A stretch of DNA of 64,000 nucleotides from Streptomyces sp. AJS327 (GTDB taxonomy: Bacteria; Actinomycetota; Actinomycetes; Streptomycetales; Streptomycetaceae), in the NCBI RefSeq assembly GCF_013450295.1, contig NZ_SKBR01000003.1, positions 868,001-932,000 on the forward strand. The letters are read 5' to 3'. The notes under the pieces were generated by a model. That model had not been told where the DNA came from, did not search any database, and was given only the letters and a program-made list of their open reading frames with translations. The stretch's first letter is position 1. The number at the start of each line of letters is the position of its first letter. A program made the translations under genes and the position numbers. Shown one piece after another: positions 1 through 6,936 of the stretch.

Positions 1-584
1 GAGAGCGCGGCGGCCACGTCCGCGCCGGTGGAGGCGATGACGCGGGCGGTGAACGTGGAGGCGTTCAGGCCGTGTTCGGCGGCCGAGGTCCAGTAGGCGT
101 CCACGGCGGCGACGTGCTTCGGGTCCGGCTCACCACGCCAGCGGCGCATGAACCGCTCGACGACGGTGTCGGCCTTGTCGATCTCCCGCTGCGGCACCAT
201 CGGCAGCGACTGGCCACGCGCCGACTGGGCGACGAAGGACAGCGCCATCACGGCCGCCCGGGAGAGGTCCTCGCGCGCCTGCCGCTCGTCGATGTCCAGC
301 AGCGGCCGCAGCCCCCAGACGGGTGCGAGCATCGCCAGCGCGGACTGCACGTCGACCCGCACGTCCCCCGAGTGGACCGGGATCGGGAACGGCTCGGCGG
401 CCGGGAGGCCCGGCTCGAAACCGCCGTCCACCAGCAGTCCCCAGACCTCGCCGAAGGAGACCCGGCCGACCAGGTCCTCGATGTCGACCCCGCGGTAGCG
501 GAGCGCGCCGCCCTCCTTGTCGGGCTCCGCGATCTCCGTCTCGAACGCGATGACTCCCTCAAGTCCGGGTACGAAATCGGACAT
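1..584 (-). CDS. citrate synthase (5' part; gene runs off the window)
   Basis: About 194 N-terminal residues are present; the gene continues past position 1. The product should condense acetyl-CoA (or propionyl-CoA) with oxaloacetate in the cytosolic TCA or methylcitrate cycle. The ATG at 584 follows GGGAG and opens MSDFVPGLEGVIAFETEIAE. Family features visible are the LRYRGVDIEDL segment (residues about 28-38), the RWRGEPDP stretch, and the AEHGLNASTFTARVIAST segment (about 170-187), which carries the first active-site histidine of citrate synthases. The remaining catalytic His and Asp would lie outside the window. It is divergent from pdxH, an arrangement I remember from other Streptomyces. 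Citrate versus 2-methylcitrate specificity cannot be told from this fragment. Confidence 0.9.
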   Translation of the reverse strand, partial: MSDFVPGLEGVIAFETEIAEPDKEGGALRYRGVDIEDLVGRVSFGEVWGLLVDGGFEPGLPAAEPFPIPVHSGDVRVDVQSALAMLAPVWGLRPLLDIDERQAREDLSRAAVMALSFVAQSARGQSLPMVPQREIDKADTVVERFMRRWRGEPDPKHVAAVDAYWTSAAEHGLNASTFTARVIASTGADVAAAL

Positions 585-1181
585 CAGGCGGCTCCCTCAT
601 GCTGGGCCGCCAGGCGCGCTGACGGCGGTCGGCCGGACTGGCTGCGGGACCGGGCGGTGTCCACCGGGTCCGCCACGACCGGCGGTTCCACGCGCCGCCC
701 CGTCGGGTCCGGCGCGGCGGTGTCCCCGTCGGGCGGCCCGCCGGAGGTGTCCGGACGGCTACCAGCGGCGACCCACCGGGCGGGCCGGGGTGACGCGCCG
801 ACGAGCGGTCGGGGCGCTCCGGGTGGAGCGGCCACGATAGTCGGGGGCGCCGGGATCCCACATCCACGGAACACCTGATTCTCGACGGTTCGCGGGCGCG
901 TGGCAGGGTGCGGCGGCGTGAGAAGCGGCACAGGGGGCCGGGGAGGCGGCGGAGGTGTAGCCGGGGGCGGGCGGGGTAGACAGGAGGCCGCGCCCGCGCC
1001 GATCCGGCGCCGTGCGGCGAGGCGCCTTCGGATCCTGGGCCACCGAAGCGACCAGGTGCCCCGTACCCGGTCCGTACCCGGTCCGGCGCCGTCCCCGGCC
1101 GCCAGCCGGTGCGCGGCCACCACCCGGTCCTCCCCGGAGATCCCCGAGATCCCGTGGGCTCCCCGGCCGGGTCGCGGCGGC
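585..1181. other. gene-free divergent spacer, citrate synthase / pdxH
   Basis: This 600-bp spacer separates the divergent citrate synthase gene from pdxH. Frames are open on both strands, but they are arginine/proline/glycine shadows with no family resemblance. An 11-bp unit CCGTACCCGGT is repeated directly at 1061-1082. I could not pick a convincing promoter for either gene. Confidence 0.5.
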
Positions 1182-2072
1182 ATGCTGCAAGATGGCCGCG
1201 TGGTCCCTTCTGATAGCTCTGCCGCCGCCGCCAGTTCTGACGAATCCCACGACGCGCCCGCCCCCGAGGCCCGCTCCGGCGCCCCGGACGCCTCCCCACC
1301 GGCCGTCGCCGACGCGCCCACCCACCCCGCGACCTCGCTGGACCCGGCCGCCATGCGCGCCCGGTACCGGGCGCGGGGCCTCTCCGAGGACGAGCTGGCG
1401 CCCGACCCCTTCACCCAGTTCGCCCGCTGGTTCGCCGACGCCTACCAGAGCGGGCTGCACGAGCCGAACGCGATGATCCTCTCCACCGCCGACGCCGACG
1501 GCCGCCCCAGCTCCCGCACGGTGCTGCTGAAGCGGCACGACGCGCGCGGCTTCGTGTTCTACACCAACCACGGTTCGCGCAAGGGCCGGGAGCTGGACGT
1601 GAACCCGCGCGTCTCGCTGCTGTTCCCCTGGCACGGCATCGCCCGCCAGGTGATCGTCTCCGGTACGGCCCGGCGCGTCGGCCGCGAGGAGACGATCGCC
1701 TACTTCCGGACCCGTCCGCACGGGTCGCAGTTGGGCGCCTGGGCGAGCGAGCAGTCCTCGCGGATCGCCACCCGAGCCGAACTGGACCGGATGTACGAGG
1801 AGTTGGCCGAGCGCTACCCGGAGGGCACCGATGTGCCCGCGCCGCCGCAGTGGGGTGGCGTCCTGGTGCGCGCGGAGAGCGTCGAGTTCTGGCAGGGCCG
1901 GGAGAACCGGCTGCACGACCGGCTCCGCTACGTACGCCGGGCCGCGGACGCCACCGCCGCGCCCGGGGGGACCGACGACGGCCCGCCGTCCCCGGCGGAG
2001 CCCGCCGAGCCCCCCGCCGGGTCCGGCGGTGAGTCCGGCGACGACTGGACCGTCGAGCGTCTCTGCCCCTGA
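1182..2072 (+). CDS. pdxH: pyridoxamine 5'-phosphate oxidase PdxH
   Basis: FMN-dependent oxidase converting pyridoxine/pyridoxamine 5'-phosphate to pyridoxal 5'-phosphate (PLP salvage), in the cytosol. The conserved core starts at RARYRARGLSEDELAPDPF. It then shows NAMILSTADADGRPSSRTVLLK (FMN-binding strand), FVFYTNHGSRKGREL, and the C-terminal substrate segment VEFWQGRENRLHDRL. The usual family ends ERLCP/RLAP and here the end is VERLCP. Unlike the compact family form it has an Ala/Pro/Ser-rich N-terminal tail and an 80-bp Gly/Pro-rich insert before the last residues. The start is uncertain: ATG 1182, GTG 1200 and ATG 1353 are all in frame and none has a good ribosome site. A TGATAGCT element at 1211 could be a promoter, which would favour the later start. 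Confidence 0.92.
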   Translation: MLQDGRVVPSDSSAAAASSDESHDAPAPEARSGAPDASPPAVADAPTHPATSLDPAAMRARYRARGLSEDELAPDPFTQFARWFADAYQSGLHEPNAMILSTADADGRPSSRTVLLKRHDARGFVFYTNHGSRKGRELDVNPRVSLLFPWHGIARQVIVSGTARRVGREETIAYFRTRPHGSQLGAWASEQSSRIATRAELDRMYEELAERYPEGTDVPAPPQWGGVLVRAESVEFWQGRENRLHDRLRYVRRAADATAAPGGTDDGPPSPAEPAEPPAGSGGESGDDWTVERLCP

Positions 2073-2076
2073 CCGG

Positions 2077-2110
2077 CGCCCGCCGCCTCACCCACGGGAG
2101 GCGGCGCGGG
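2077..2110. terminator. hairpin terminator after pdxH
   Basis: CCGCCTC (2083-2089) pairs with GAGGCGG (2098-2104), extended by flanking GC pairs, just after the pdxH stop. It lies in a convergent position between pdxH and the small minus-strand unit, so it could serve both strands. No U-tract follows, as is usual in Streptomyces. Confidence 0.55.
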
Positions 2111-2243
2111 CCACCGGGTGCCGGGGACGGGACGGGCGCCCACACGGAAGGCCCGGCGCGGACGCCGAACCCACGGGAGACACGGAACACCCGGAACACC
2201 CGGGGCGTGCGGAGAGCGCGGCGGGTAGCGGCGGGCCTGGAGA

Positions 2244-2333
2244 CAGCAGACGGCCCGCGGGCGACTCCCTCCGCCGGGGCGGAAGGGCGTCGGTCGGACG
2301 AGTCCGACGAGCCCGCGGGCCGGGTGACTGCTG
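2244..2333 (-). ncRNA. predicted three-way-junction structured RNA downstream of a micro-ORF
   Basis: An outer stem pairs CAGCAG (2244-2249) with CTGCTG (2328-2333), and CGGCCCGCGGGC (2251-2262) with GCCCGCGGGCCG (2311-2322). Inside are two hairpins: CCCTCCGC/GCGG-A-AGGG (2267-2287, one bulged A) and GTCGGA-CGAG-TCCGAC (2293-2308). The perfect nested complementarity over 90 nt cannot be explained by pdxH or the PAS gene. I assign the minus strand because a strong promoter and a micro-ORF lie just upstream on that strand. The helices would also form on the plus-strand copy. The family is not one I recognise. Confidence 0.5.
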
Positions 2334-2375
2334 GGATTTCAGCCGGCGAACCGGCGTCACACGGGGCGACGGCTC

Positions 2376-2414
2376 TCAGGCCGCAGCCACCTCACGCGTC
2401 CGGTAGTCGTACAT
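2376..2414 (-). CDS. 12-residue micro-ORF MYDYRTREVAAA with extreme Shine-Dalgarno
   Basis: ATG at 2414 opens a 12-codon frame ending TGA at 2376. It is preceded by AGAAAGGAGGTGATC (2421-2435), which is complementary over its whole length to the 3' end of 16S rRNA (GAUCACCUCCUUUCU), with the ATG about 6 nt later. A vegetative promoter lies about 30 nt upstream. The peptide is too short for homology-based recognition. Together these suggest a highly translated leader or signal peptide. The structured RNA at 2244-2333 begins about 42 nt after its stop, so translation of the peptide could control folding of that RNA. No function is known to me. Confidence 0.5.
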   Translation of the reverse strand: MYDYRTREVAAA

Positions 2415-2447
2415 CGACCGGATCACCTCCTTTCTCGTGTGCCCCGC

Positions 2448-2476
2448 ACGTTAGGCGCCGCCCCCGGGGTGGGCAA
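2448..2476 (-). promoter_or_regulatory. vegetative-type promoter of the micro-ORF/structured RNA
   Basis: On the minus strand, -35 TTGCCC (2476-2471) and -10 TAACGT (2453-2448) are separated by exactly 17 bp. The predicted start is near 2441, giving a 5' leader of about 28 nt. It matches the HrdB consensus well and is the best promoter in this part of the window. Confidence 0.65.
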
Positions 2477-2610
2477 CCGAATTTCGGGGGAGCAACGATT
2501 TCCCCGAAGTCGGTGTGGGATGGGTCACGTTCGAGTTGAATGACGCCCGTGCGCGGACGTTCCGGTCTGTCCCGCGCACCTGGCAGCGTGCAAGACGGCT
2601 GGGGGCCACG

Positions 2611-4146
2611 GTGGCGACGCAATCGGAAACCCACTCCGCTTCGACCCCGGAGAGTGGTGGCCGGGAGACGAGCGGACCCGACGAGGACGAGCTGCTGCTG
2701 GCCGCTCTCCTCAACGGTATGGACGCCGCGCTCTGCGCCTTCGACGCGGAGGGTGTCGTCACCCACTGGAACCGGGAGGCCGAGCGCATCCTCGGCTGGA
2801 CCCGGGCGGACGCGGTGGGCCGCGCGGGGCTGGCGGGCTGGGCGGTCCGCCCCGCCGACGCCGACGAGGTCGAGACCCGCCTGCTGCGCCCGCCCGGCGG
2901 CGCCGGGCGCCGGGTGCACGAGTTCGCGCTGCTGACCAAGAGCGGGGGGCGAGTGCTGGTCCGCACCCAGGCCACCGGCATGGTCGCGGCGGACGGCAGC
3001 TCGCGGGGCGTGTACTGCGCGTTCAGCGAGGTGCACGCGCAGGTCGGGCTGGAGCGCTCCCTCGCGCTGAGCGAGGCGCTGCTGGACGACGCCTGTTGGG
3101 GCGCCGTCCTCGTCGACGCCGACCTGCGCCCCGCCGTCGTCAACTCCTACGCGGCCCGCGCCTTCCAGCGCGCCACCCGCGCCGAACTGCTGGGCCGCCC
3201 GCTGGGCGACGTCGTCGAGCAGGGCGTCGAGGAGCTGGAGGGCGCCCTCCAGCACGTACTCGGCCAGGGGGCGACCCCGGCGCCCGCCGAGATCTGGGTC
3301 ACCCTGCGCGAGGCCACGCCTCCGGAGACCCCCGGCCCCCCGGGATCCGCCGCGACCCGCACGGACGAGGGGAGCGGCCCGGCCTCCGGCGGCCGGGCGG
3401 GCCAGGGCGGTGGCTCCGGCGGCGGGCCGGGCAAGCGGGGTACGGCGGCGGTGCGCCGCTGCTGGCGCAGCGGTTTCCTGCGACTGGACTCCCCGATGGC
3501 CGAGGAACCGGTTCCGCTCGGTGTCGCCTGGCTGTTCCAGGACGTGACGGAATCCAAGCGGGCCGAACAGGACGCGGCGCGGCTCCGGTTCCGCGGCAGC
3601 CAGCTGCACCGCGCGGCCCGGGCCTCGGCCGAGTGCGAGAGCCCGATGGAGGCCGCCGCCGTCCAACTCGACTTCGCGCTGGTGGGGTTCGCCGACCACG
3701 CGCTGCTCGACCTGGCCGACCCCCGGGAGGGCTGGCCGCGGGACGCGGGCGCGGGGAGCGACGCCGCCCCCCGGCTGCTGCGCGCGGCCACCGCGCCGGT
3801 CTCCTCGCCCGGCCGGGTCCCGCCGGTGGAGCCGAGCCTCGCCAGCGGCATCCCGGTGGGGTACGGCGAGGGGCATCCGGCGGTGCAGGCGTACCTGCGG
3901 TGCGGGGCGGTCCGGGCGAGCGCCGGGGGCCCGGCGCCCGCGAGCTGGGCGGCCGAGCGGCGCTGGCCGGACGGTACGGCGCACGCGCTGTGCACGGTGC
4001 TGCGCGCGCGGGGACGGTCGCTGGGTATCGCCACCTTCCTGCGCGGCGCCTCCCGCGCCCCCTTCGACCGGGCGGACGCGGCGTACGCGGAGGAGGTCGC
4101 CCTGCGGGTCGCCGGGGCGATCGACCTCGCCTACGCGATCCGCTGA
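2611..4146 (+). CDS. PAS-domain sensory protein with C-terminal GAF-like region
   Basis: 511-residue cytosolic protein. A first PAS domain lies at about 20-130 (LLNGMDAALCAFDAEGVVTH, then NREAERILGW) with a PAC-like end. A second PAS lies at about 155-320 (LLDDACWGAVLVDADLRPAV) and ends in WLFQDVTESKR, interrupted by a Gly/Pro-rich insert at about 240-290. A GAF-like C-terminus has SLGIATFLRGASRAPFDRAD. In Streptomyces these modules usually precede a PP2C (SpoIIE) phosphatase, but here the protein ends at the GAF, so no output domain is present. It probably acts by binding a partner, or is a phosphatase that lost its catalytic part. I chose GTG 2611, just after GGGGG, over the in-frame start at 2515 because the upstream residues do not resemble a PAS N-terminus. 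Confidence 0.8.
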   Translation: MATQSETHSASTPESGGRETSGPDEDELLLAALLNGMDAALCAFDAEGVVTHWNREAERILGWTRADAVGRAGLAGWAVRPADADEVETRLLRPPGGAGRRVHEFALLTKSGGRVLVRTQATGMVAADGSSRGVYCAFSEVHAQVGLERSLALSEALLDDACWGAVLVDADLRPAVVNSYAARAFQRATRAELLGRPLGDVVEQGVEELEGALQHVLGQGATPAPAEIWVTLREATPPETPGPPGSAATRTDEGSGPASGGRAGQGGGSGGGPGKRGTAAVRRCWRSGFLRLDSPMAEEPVPLGVAWLFQDVTESKRAEQDAARLRFRGSQLHRAARASAECESPMEAAAVQLDFALVGFADHALLDLADPREGWPRDAGAGSDAAPRLLRAATAPVSSPGRVPPVEPSLASGIPVGYGEGHPAVQAYLRCGAVRASAGGPAPASWAAERRWPDGTAHALCTVLRARGRSLGIATFLRGASRAPFDRADAAYAEEVALRVAGAIDLAYAIR

Positions 4147-4162
4147 CCCGGCCGCCCCGGAG

Positions 4163-4197
4163 GGCCGAACCCGCCCCGCCCGGAGGGCGGTTCGGCC
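4163..4197. terminator. long GC hairpin between convergent PAS and SIS genes
   Basis: GGCCGAAC-C-CGCCC pairs with GGGCGGTTCGGCC, leaving one bulged C: a 13-bp stem with a loop of about 8 nt, directly after the PAS-gene stop. It probably terminates both converging transcripts. Confidence 0.7.
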
Positions 4198-4223
4198 GCG
4201 CGTCGCCGAACGTCCGCCTGCTG

Positions 4224-4243
4224 GTTCACCCCATGGGGTGAAC
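4224..4243. repeat. 20-bp perfect palindrome
   Basis: GTTCACCCCATGGGGTGAAC is perfectly self-complementary with no loop. That is better suited to binding a dimeric protein than to termination, and a separate terminator hairpin is already next to it at 4163-4197. GTTCACC is also the PhoP half-site sequence in Streptomyces, but PHO boxes are direct, not inverted, repeats. Confidence 0.6.
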
Positions 4244-4375
4244 GCGGCGCACGCGGCGGGCGGTGCCGCGCCCCCCGGGGGCGCCGGGAGCCCCGGCCGG
4301 TGGCGGTGTCAGTTCCGCCGGTGTGGGTTCCGGTCCGGGTTCCGGTCACGGGTTCGGTCGGTGTGAGGTCCGGGG

Positions 4376-5131
4376 TCAGTTCTGGTGGAAGACGCGGTCG
4401 CCGTACTCGTGGAACACCCGCGCGTTCCAGTCGTGTCCGCCGTCGACGTTGCCGGAGCGCAGCAGCGGCGGGTCGATCCCCCGGGCGGCCAGTTCACCGG
4501 CGGCCGTGGCGACGACGGCCTGCATCAGCGCGCTGGTGACGACGGTGGAGGCGGGGGCGAAGGGCGCTCCCACGCGCTCGTCGACGAGGGTGGCGTCCCC
4601 GACCGGTATCCGGCTGTCGAGCACCAGGTCGCAGTGGTCCTTGAGGAAGGTGCCGCTGGCGCTGCGCGGGGTGGTCTCGCGGGCGTAGGCGAGCGAGGTC
4701 ACGCCCACGACGCCGATACCGCGGGAGCGGGCGTGCGAGGCCATCTCCACGGGCAGCGTGTTCCGCCCGGACAGGGAGATCACCACCAGCAGGTCCCCCT
4801 CGGCGGCGGGGCTGGTGTCGAGGACGGTGCGGGCGAGTCCGCTGACGGTCTCCAGGGCGCTGCCGAGGGTGGCGGGCCGCACGTCCACACCGACCGCCCC
4901 GGGGACGGCGAGCAGGTTCATGATCGCGAGGCCGCCCGCGCGGTAGACCACGTCCTGCGCGGGCAGCGAGGAGTGACCGGCGCCGAAGACGAAGACCCGG
5001 CCGCCGTTGGCGACGGTGTCGGCGAGCAGCGTTCCGGCGGCGGCGATGTTCTCCGCCTCCCCGGTTCTGGCCTGCCGCAGCAGTGCGATCGCGGCGTCGA
5101 GGAAGTCGTCGGCGAGCGTGCTCTCGGTCAT
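4376..5131 (-). CDS. SIS (sugar isomerase) domain protein, UPF0309 family
   Basis: 251 residues. SIS domains bind phosphosugars, and this family is thought to act on amino-sugar phosphates; the exact reaction is unknown. Visible features are RVFVFGAGHSSLPAQD (about 43-58), the GDLLVVISLSGRN phosphosugar-binding serine segment (about 110-122), and a conserved end with NVDGGHDWNARVFHEYGDRV. The ATG at 5131 is preferred over the in-frame TTG at 5167, because that TTG is part of a TTGACA -35-like sequence and the intervening bases form a DasR-type operator. It is the homologue of the S. coelicolor gene beside dmdR1 (SCO4393 by memory). The DasR site would make it respond to glucosamine-6-phosphate, consistent with a role in aminosugar metabolism. 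Confidence 0.88.
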   Translation of the reverse strand: MTESTLADDFLDAAIALLRQARTGEAENIAAAGTLLADTVANGGRVFVFGAGHSSLPAQDVVYRAGGLAIMNLLAVPGAVGVDVRPATLGSALETVSGLARTVLDTSPAAEGDLLVVISLSGRNTLPVEMASHARSRGIGVVGVTSLAYARETTPRSASGTFLKDHCDLVLDSRIPVGDATLVDERVGAPFAPASTVVTSALMQAVVATAAGELAARGIDPPLLRSGNVDGGHDWNARVFHEYGDRVFHQN

Positions 5132-5141
5132 GGCGGAACGG

Positions 5142-5157
5142 TGAGGTCTGGACCAGT
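5142..5157. promoter_or_regulatory. DasR-responsive element (dre-like) in the SIS/dmdR1 divergent promoter region
   Basis: The minus strand reads ACTGGTCCAGACCTCA, against the remembered dre consensus ACTGGTCTAGACCACT; the core TGGTC-N-AGACC is intact. It starts 10 bp upstream of the SIS ATG, just after a TTGACA at 5167-5162. DasR represses aminosugar genes and is released by GlcN-6-P. A DasR link to dmdR1 and siderophore control is described in S. coelicolor. Confidence 0.75.
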
Positions 5158-5207
5158 CGACTGTCAATACGTCTGCCCGCCGGAGCGGCGCGGTTGCCCG
5201 CCCGATG

Positions 5208-5221
5208 CGTCAGAATTGACG
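5208..5221. promoter_or_regulatory. inverted repeat in the dmdR1 promoter region
   Basis: CGTCA-GAAT-TGACG lies 35-48 bp before the dmdR1 ATG and overlaps a TTGACG that could be the -35 element. It may be an operator. It does not match the iron box (TTAGGTTAGGCTCACCTAA) bound by DmdR1 itself. Confidence 0.4.
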
Positions 5222-5255
5222 TCAGGCCACCGCACGAACTGACTAGGGGCTACGC

Positions 5256-5951
5256 ATGTCGGGACTCATCGACACCACGGAGATGTACCTCCGCACCATC
5301 CTGGAGCTGGAGGAGGAAGGCGTGGTCCCCATGCGTGCCCGCATCGCGGAGCGGCTGGACCAGAGCGGCCCGACGGTCAGCCAGACGGTGGCGCGGATGG
5401 AGCGGGACGGCCTGGTCACGGTGGCCGGGGACCGTCACCTGGAGCTGACCGACGAGGGCCGCCGCCTGGCGACGCGGGTCATGCGCAAGCACCGGCTGGC
5501 CGAGTGCCTGCTGGTGGACGTCATCGGGCTGGAGTGGGAGCAGGTGCACGCCGAGGCCTGCCGCTGGGAGCACGTCATGAGCGAGGCGGTGGAGCGCCGC
5601 GTGCTCAGCCTGCTCCGGCACCCGACGGAGTCGCCGTACGGCAACCCGATCCCCGGGCTGGAGGAGCTGGGCGAGGAGGCGGAGGCCGACCCGTTCCTGG
5701 ACGACGGCATGGTCAGCCTGACGGACCTGGACACCTCGGGTGACGGCAAGACAGTCGTGGTGCGGCGAATCGGTGAGCCGATCCAGATGGACGCCCAGCT
5801 GATGTACACGCTGCGGCGGGCCGGGGTGCAGCCGGGCGCGGTGGTCAGCGTGCACACCGGGGCCGCGGGCGGGGTGCTGATCGGCAGCAGTGGTGAGGCG
5901 GCCGAGCTGGAGGCGGACATCGCGACGCACGTCTTCGTCGCCAAGCGCTGA
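5256..5951 (+). CDS. dmdR1: DtxR-family iron-dependent regulator DmdR1
   Basis: 231-residue metal-dependent repressor. With Fe(II) it binds iron boxes to repress siderophore and iron-uptake genes. It has a winged-helix N-terminus (MRARIAERLDQSGPTVSQTVARMERDGLV, about 25-53) and the dimerisation/metal domain with LTDEGRRLATRVMRKHRLAECLL and ACRWEHVMSEAVERRV, which holds the Cys/His/Glu metal ligands. The C-terminal SH3-like FeoA domain runs to the end. The length matches DmdR1/DtxR (about 230). ATG 5256 follows AGGGGC. It is divergent from the SIS gene with a shared dre site. In S. coelicolor an antisense gene, adm, overlaps dmdR1, and an open minus-strand frame exists here too. Confidence 0.93.
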   Translation: MSGLIDTTEMYLRTILELEEEGVVPMRARIAERLDQSGPTVSQTVARMERDGLVTVAGDRHLELTDEGRRLATRVMRKHRLAECLLVDVIGLEWEQVHAEACRWEHVMSEAVERRVLSLLRHPTESPYGNPIPGLEELGEEAEADPFLDDGMVSLTDLDTSGDGKTVVVRRIGEPIQMDAQLMYTLRRAGVQPGAVVSVHTGAAGGVLIGSSGEAAELEADIATHVFVAKR

Positions 5952-6936
5952 GCCGGGCGGCCCCGCGCGCCCCGCGCCGCGCACGGCGTGTGAACGGCAC
6001 GTCTTCCCAAACCGCCCCGGCAGTACGAGAGTGACGCGTACCTGAGGGGCGCGGCGGCCGCCGGGCGGCACCGCCGACCGGCGGCCGCCGGAGCGCGGGG
6101 CGGCCGTGGCGCGGGGCCCGCGTCCGTCCGGCCCCGACGCCGCCCGCCGGGCGGAGGGGGCACCGGCGCGCGGGAGGCGCCGGACGCTGGGTCCGCGCCC
6201 CCGCCGGGCCGGGAGGGAGAGCGGAGCGGGAAGCACGCCGGAACGCACGGGCGGCGCGGGGAGTTGAGGCATCGCGGGGCGGTGGCCCCGACGTGGCCGT
6301 GGGGCGGACGGACGAGGGGGAGGCCCGGCGGAAGCCGGGCCCGAGGAGCCGGGCGGGATCCGTCAGCGGGTGGCGCGGACGCGACACCGGTGTGGCGCCG
6401 GTGGGCCGGTCCCCGGTGGGGCCGGAACGCGTCGGCGGCCGGGCGGATCGAGGCAGGGGTCTCCGTGCGGGGCCCGTACAGGGGACGCTCCGGCCGGGGC
6501 GTCCCGCGGGGAACCATCGAGCGGAGGGAGACCGTCATGGCGCGCGGATCCGGGAGACGTTCGGTGCGGGGCTCCGGCGGGAGCCGAAGCGGACGGTCCC
6601 GTTCGGCTGAGGGCGGGCGCATCGCCGCTCGCGCTCCCCGCCCCCTTCACGCGCGGTCCCGGCCGTCCCGGTCCCGGTTATCCCCGGCGTCCCAACCGCC
6701 CCGGCCGCTCCGGGAGTTCTGGCCGGGTCAGCGTTTCCGGCCGTCCCGGCGTCCGGCCGCTCCGGCCCGTTCGGCCGGTCCGGCTGGTCTCCCGGCTCCG
6801 GCCGGTCCGAGGGGTTTCCGAGGCTGCCGCCTGACCGAGGGGAGGCGCCCGGGAGCTGCCGCGGCACAGCGTGTTCGAATATGGGTTCGATAAGCTGCGT
6901 GTTGGTCTGCGAGTCTGAGTGGGGGTGCCACGACTC
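5952..6936. other. 1-kb gene-free spacer after dmdR1
   Basis: I see no convincing plus-strand gene. A frame starting at ATG 6538, after a good GGAGGGAG, would encode 118 Arg/Ser/Pro-rich residues without recognisable domains, so I do not call it. The left part also holds the 5' half of the minus-strand frame that runs antisense to dmdR1 (5250-6272). The last 70 bp are AT-richer and contain the promoter and LexA-like box of the next gene. Confidence 0.5.
6875..6890 (+). promoter_or_regulatory. LexA (SOS)-like box upstream of the alpha/beta hydrolase
   Basis: TCGAAT-ATGG-GTTCGA matches the actinobacterial SOS box TCGAAC-N4-GTTCGA at 11 of 12 fixed positions. It overlaps GATAAG (6888-6893), a likely -10, about 45 bp before the start codon. 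This is a good position for repression. Confidence 0.45.

Noticed and set aside
5160..5255. Iron box for DmdR1 autoregulation
   Set aside because: No sequence close to TTAGGTTAGGCTCACCTAA; only an unrelated CGTCA/TGACG inverted repeat.
6538..6893. 118-codon frame with a good SD (GGAGGGAG) before ATG 6538
   Set aside because: Arg/Ser/Pro-rich without domain features, and it runs into the promoter of the hydrolase gene. The SD-like run is expected by chance in such DNA.
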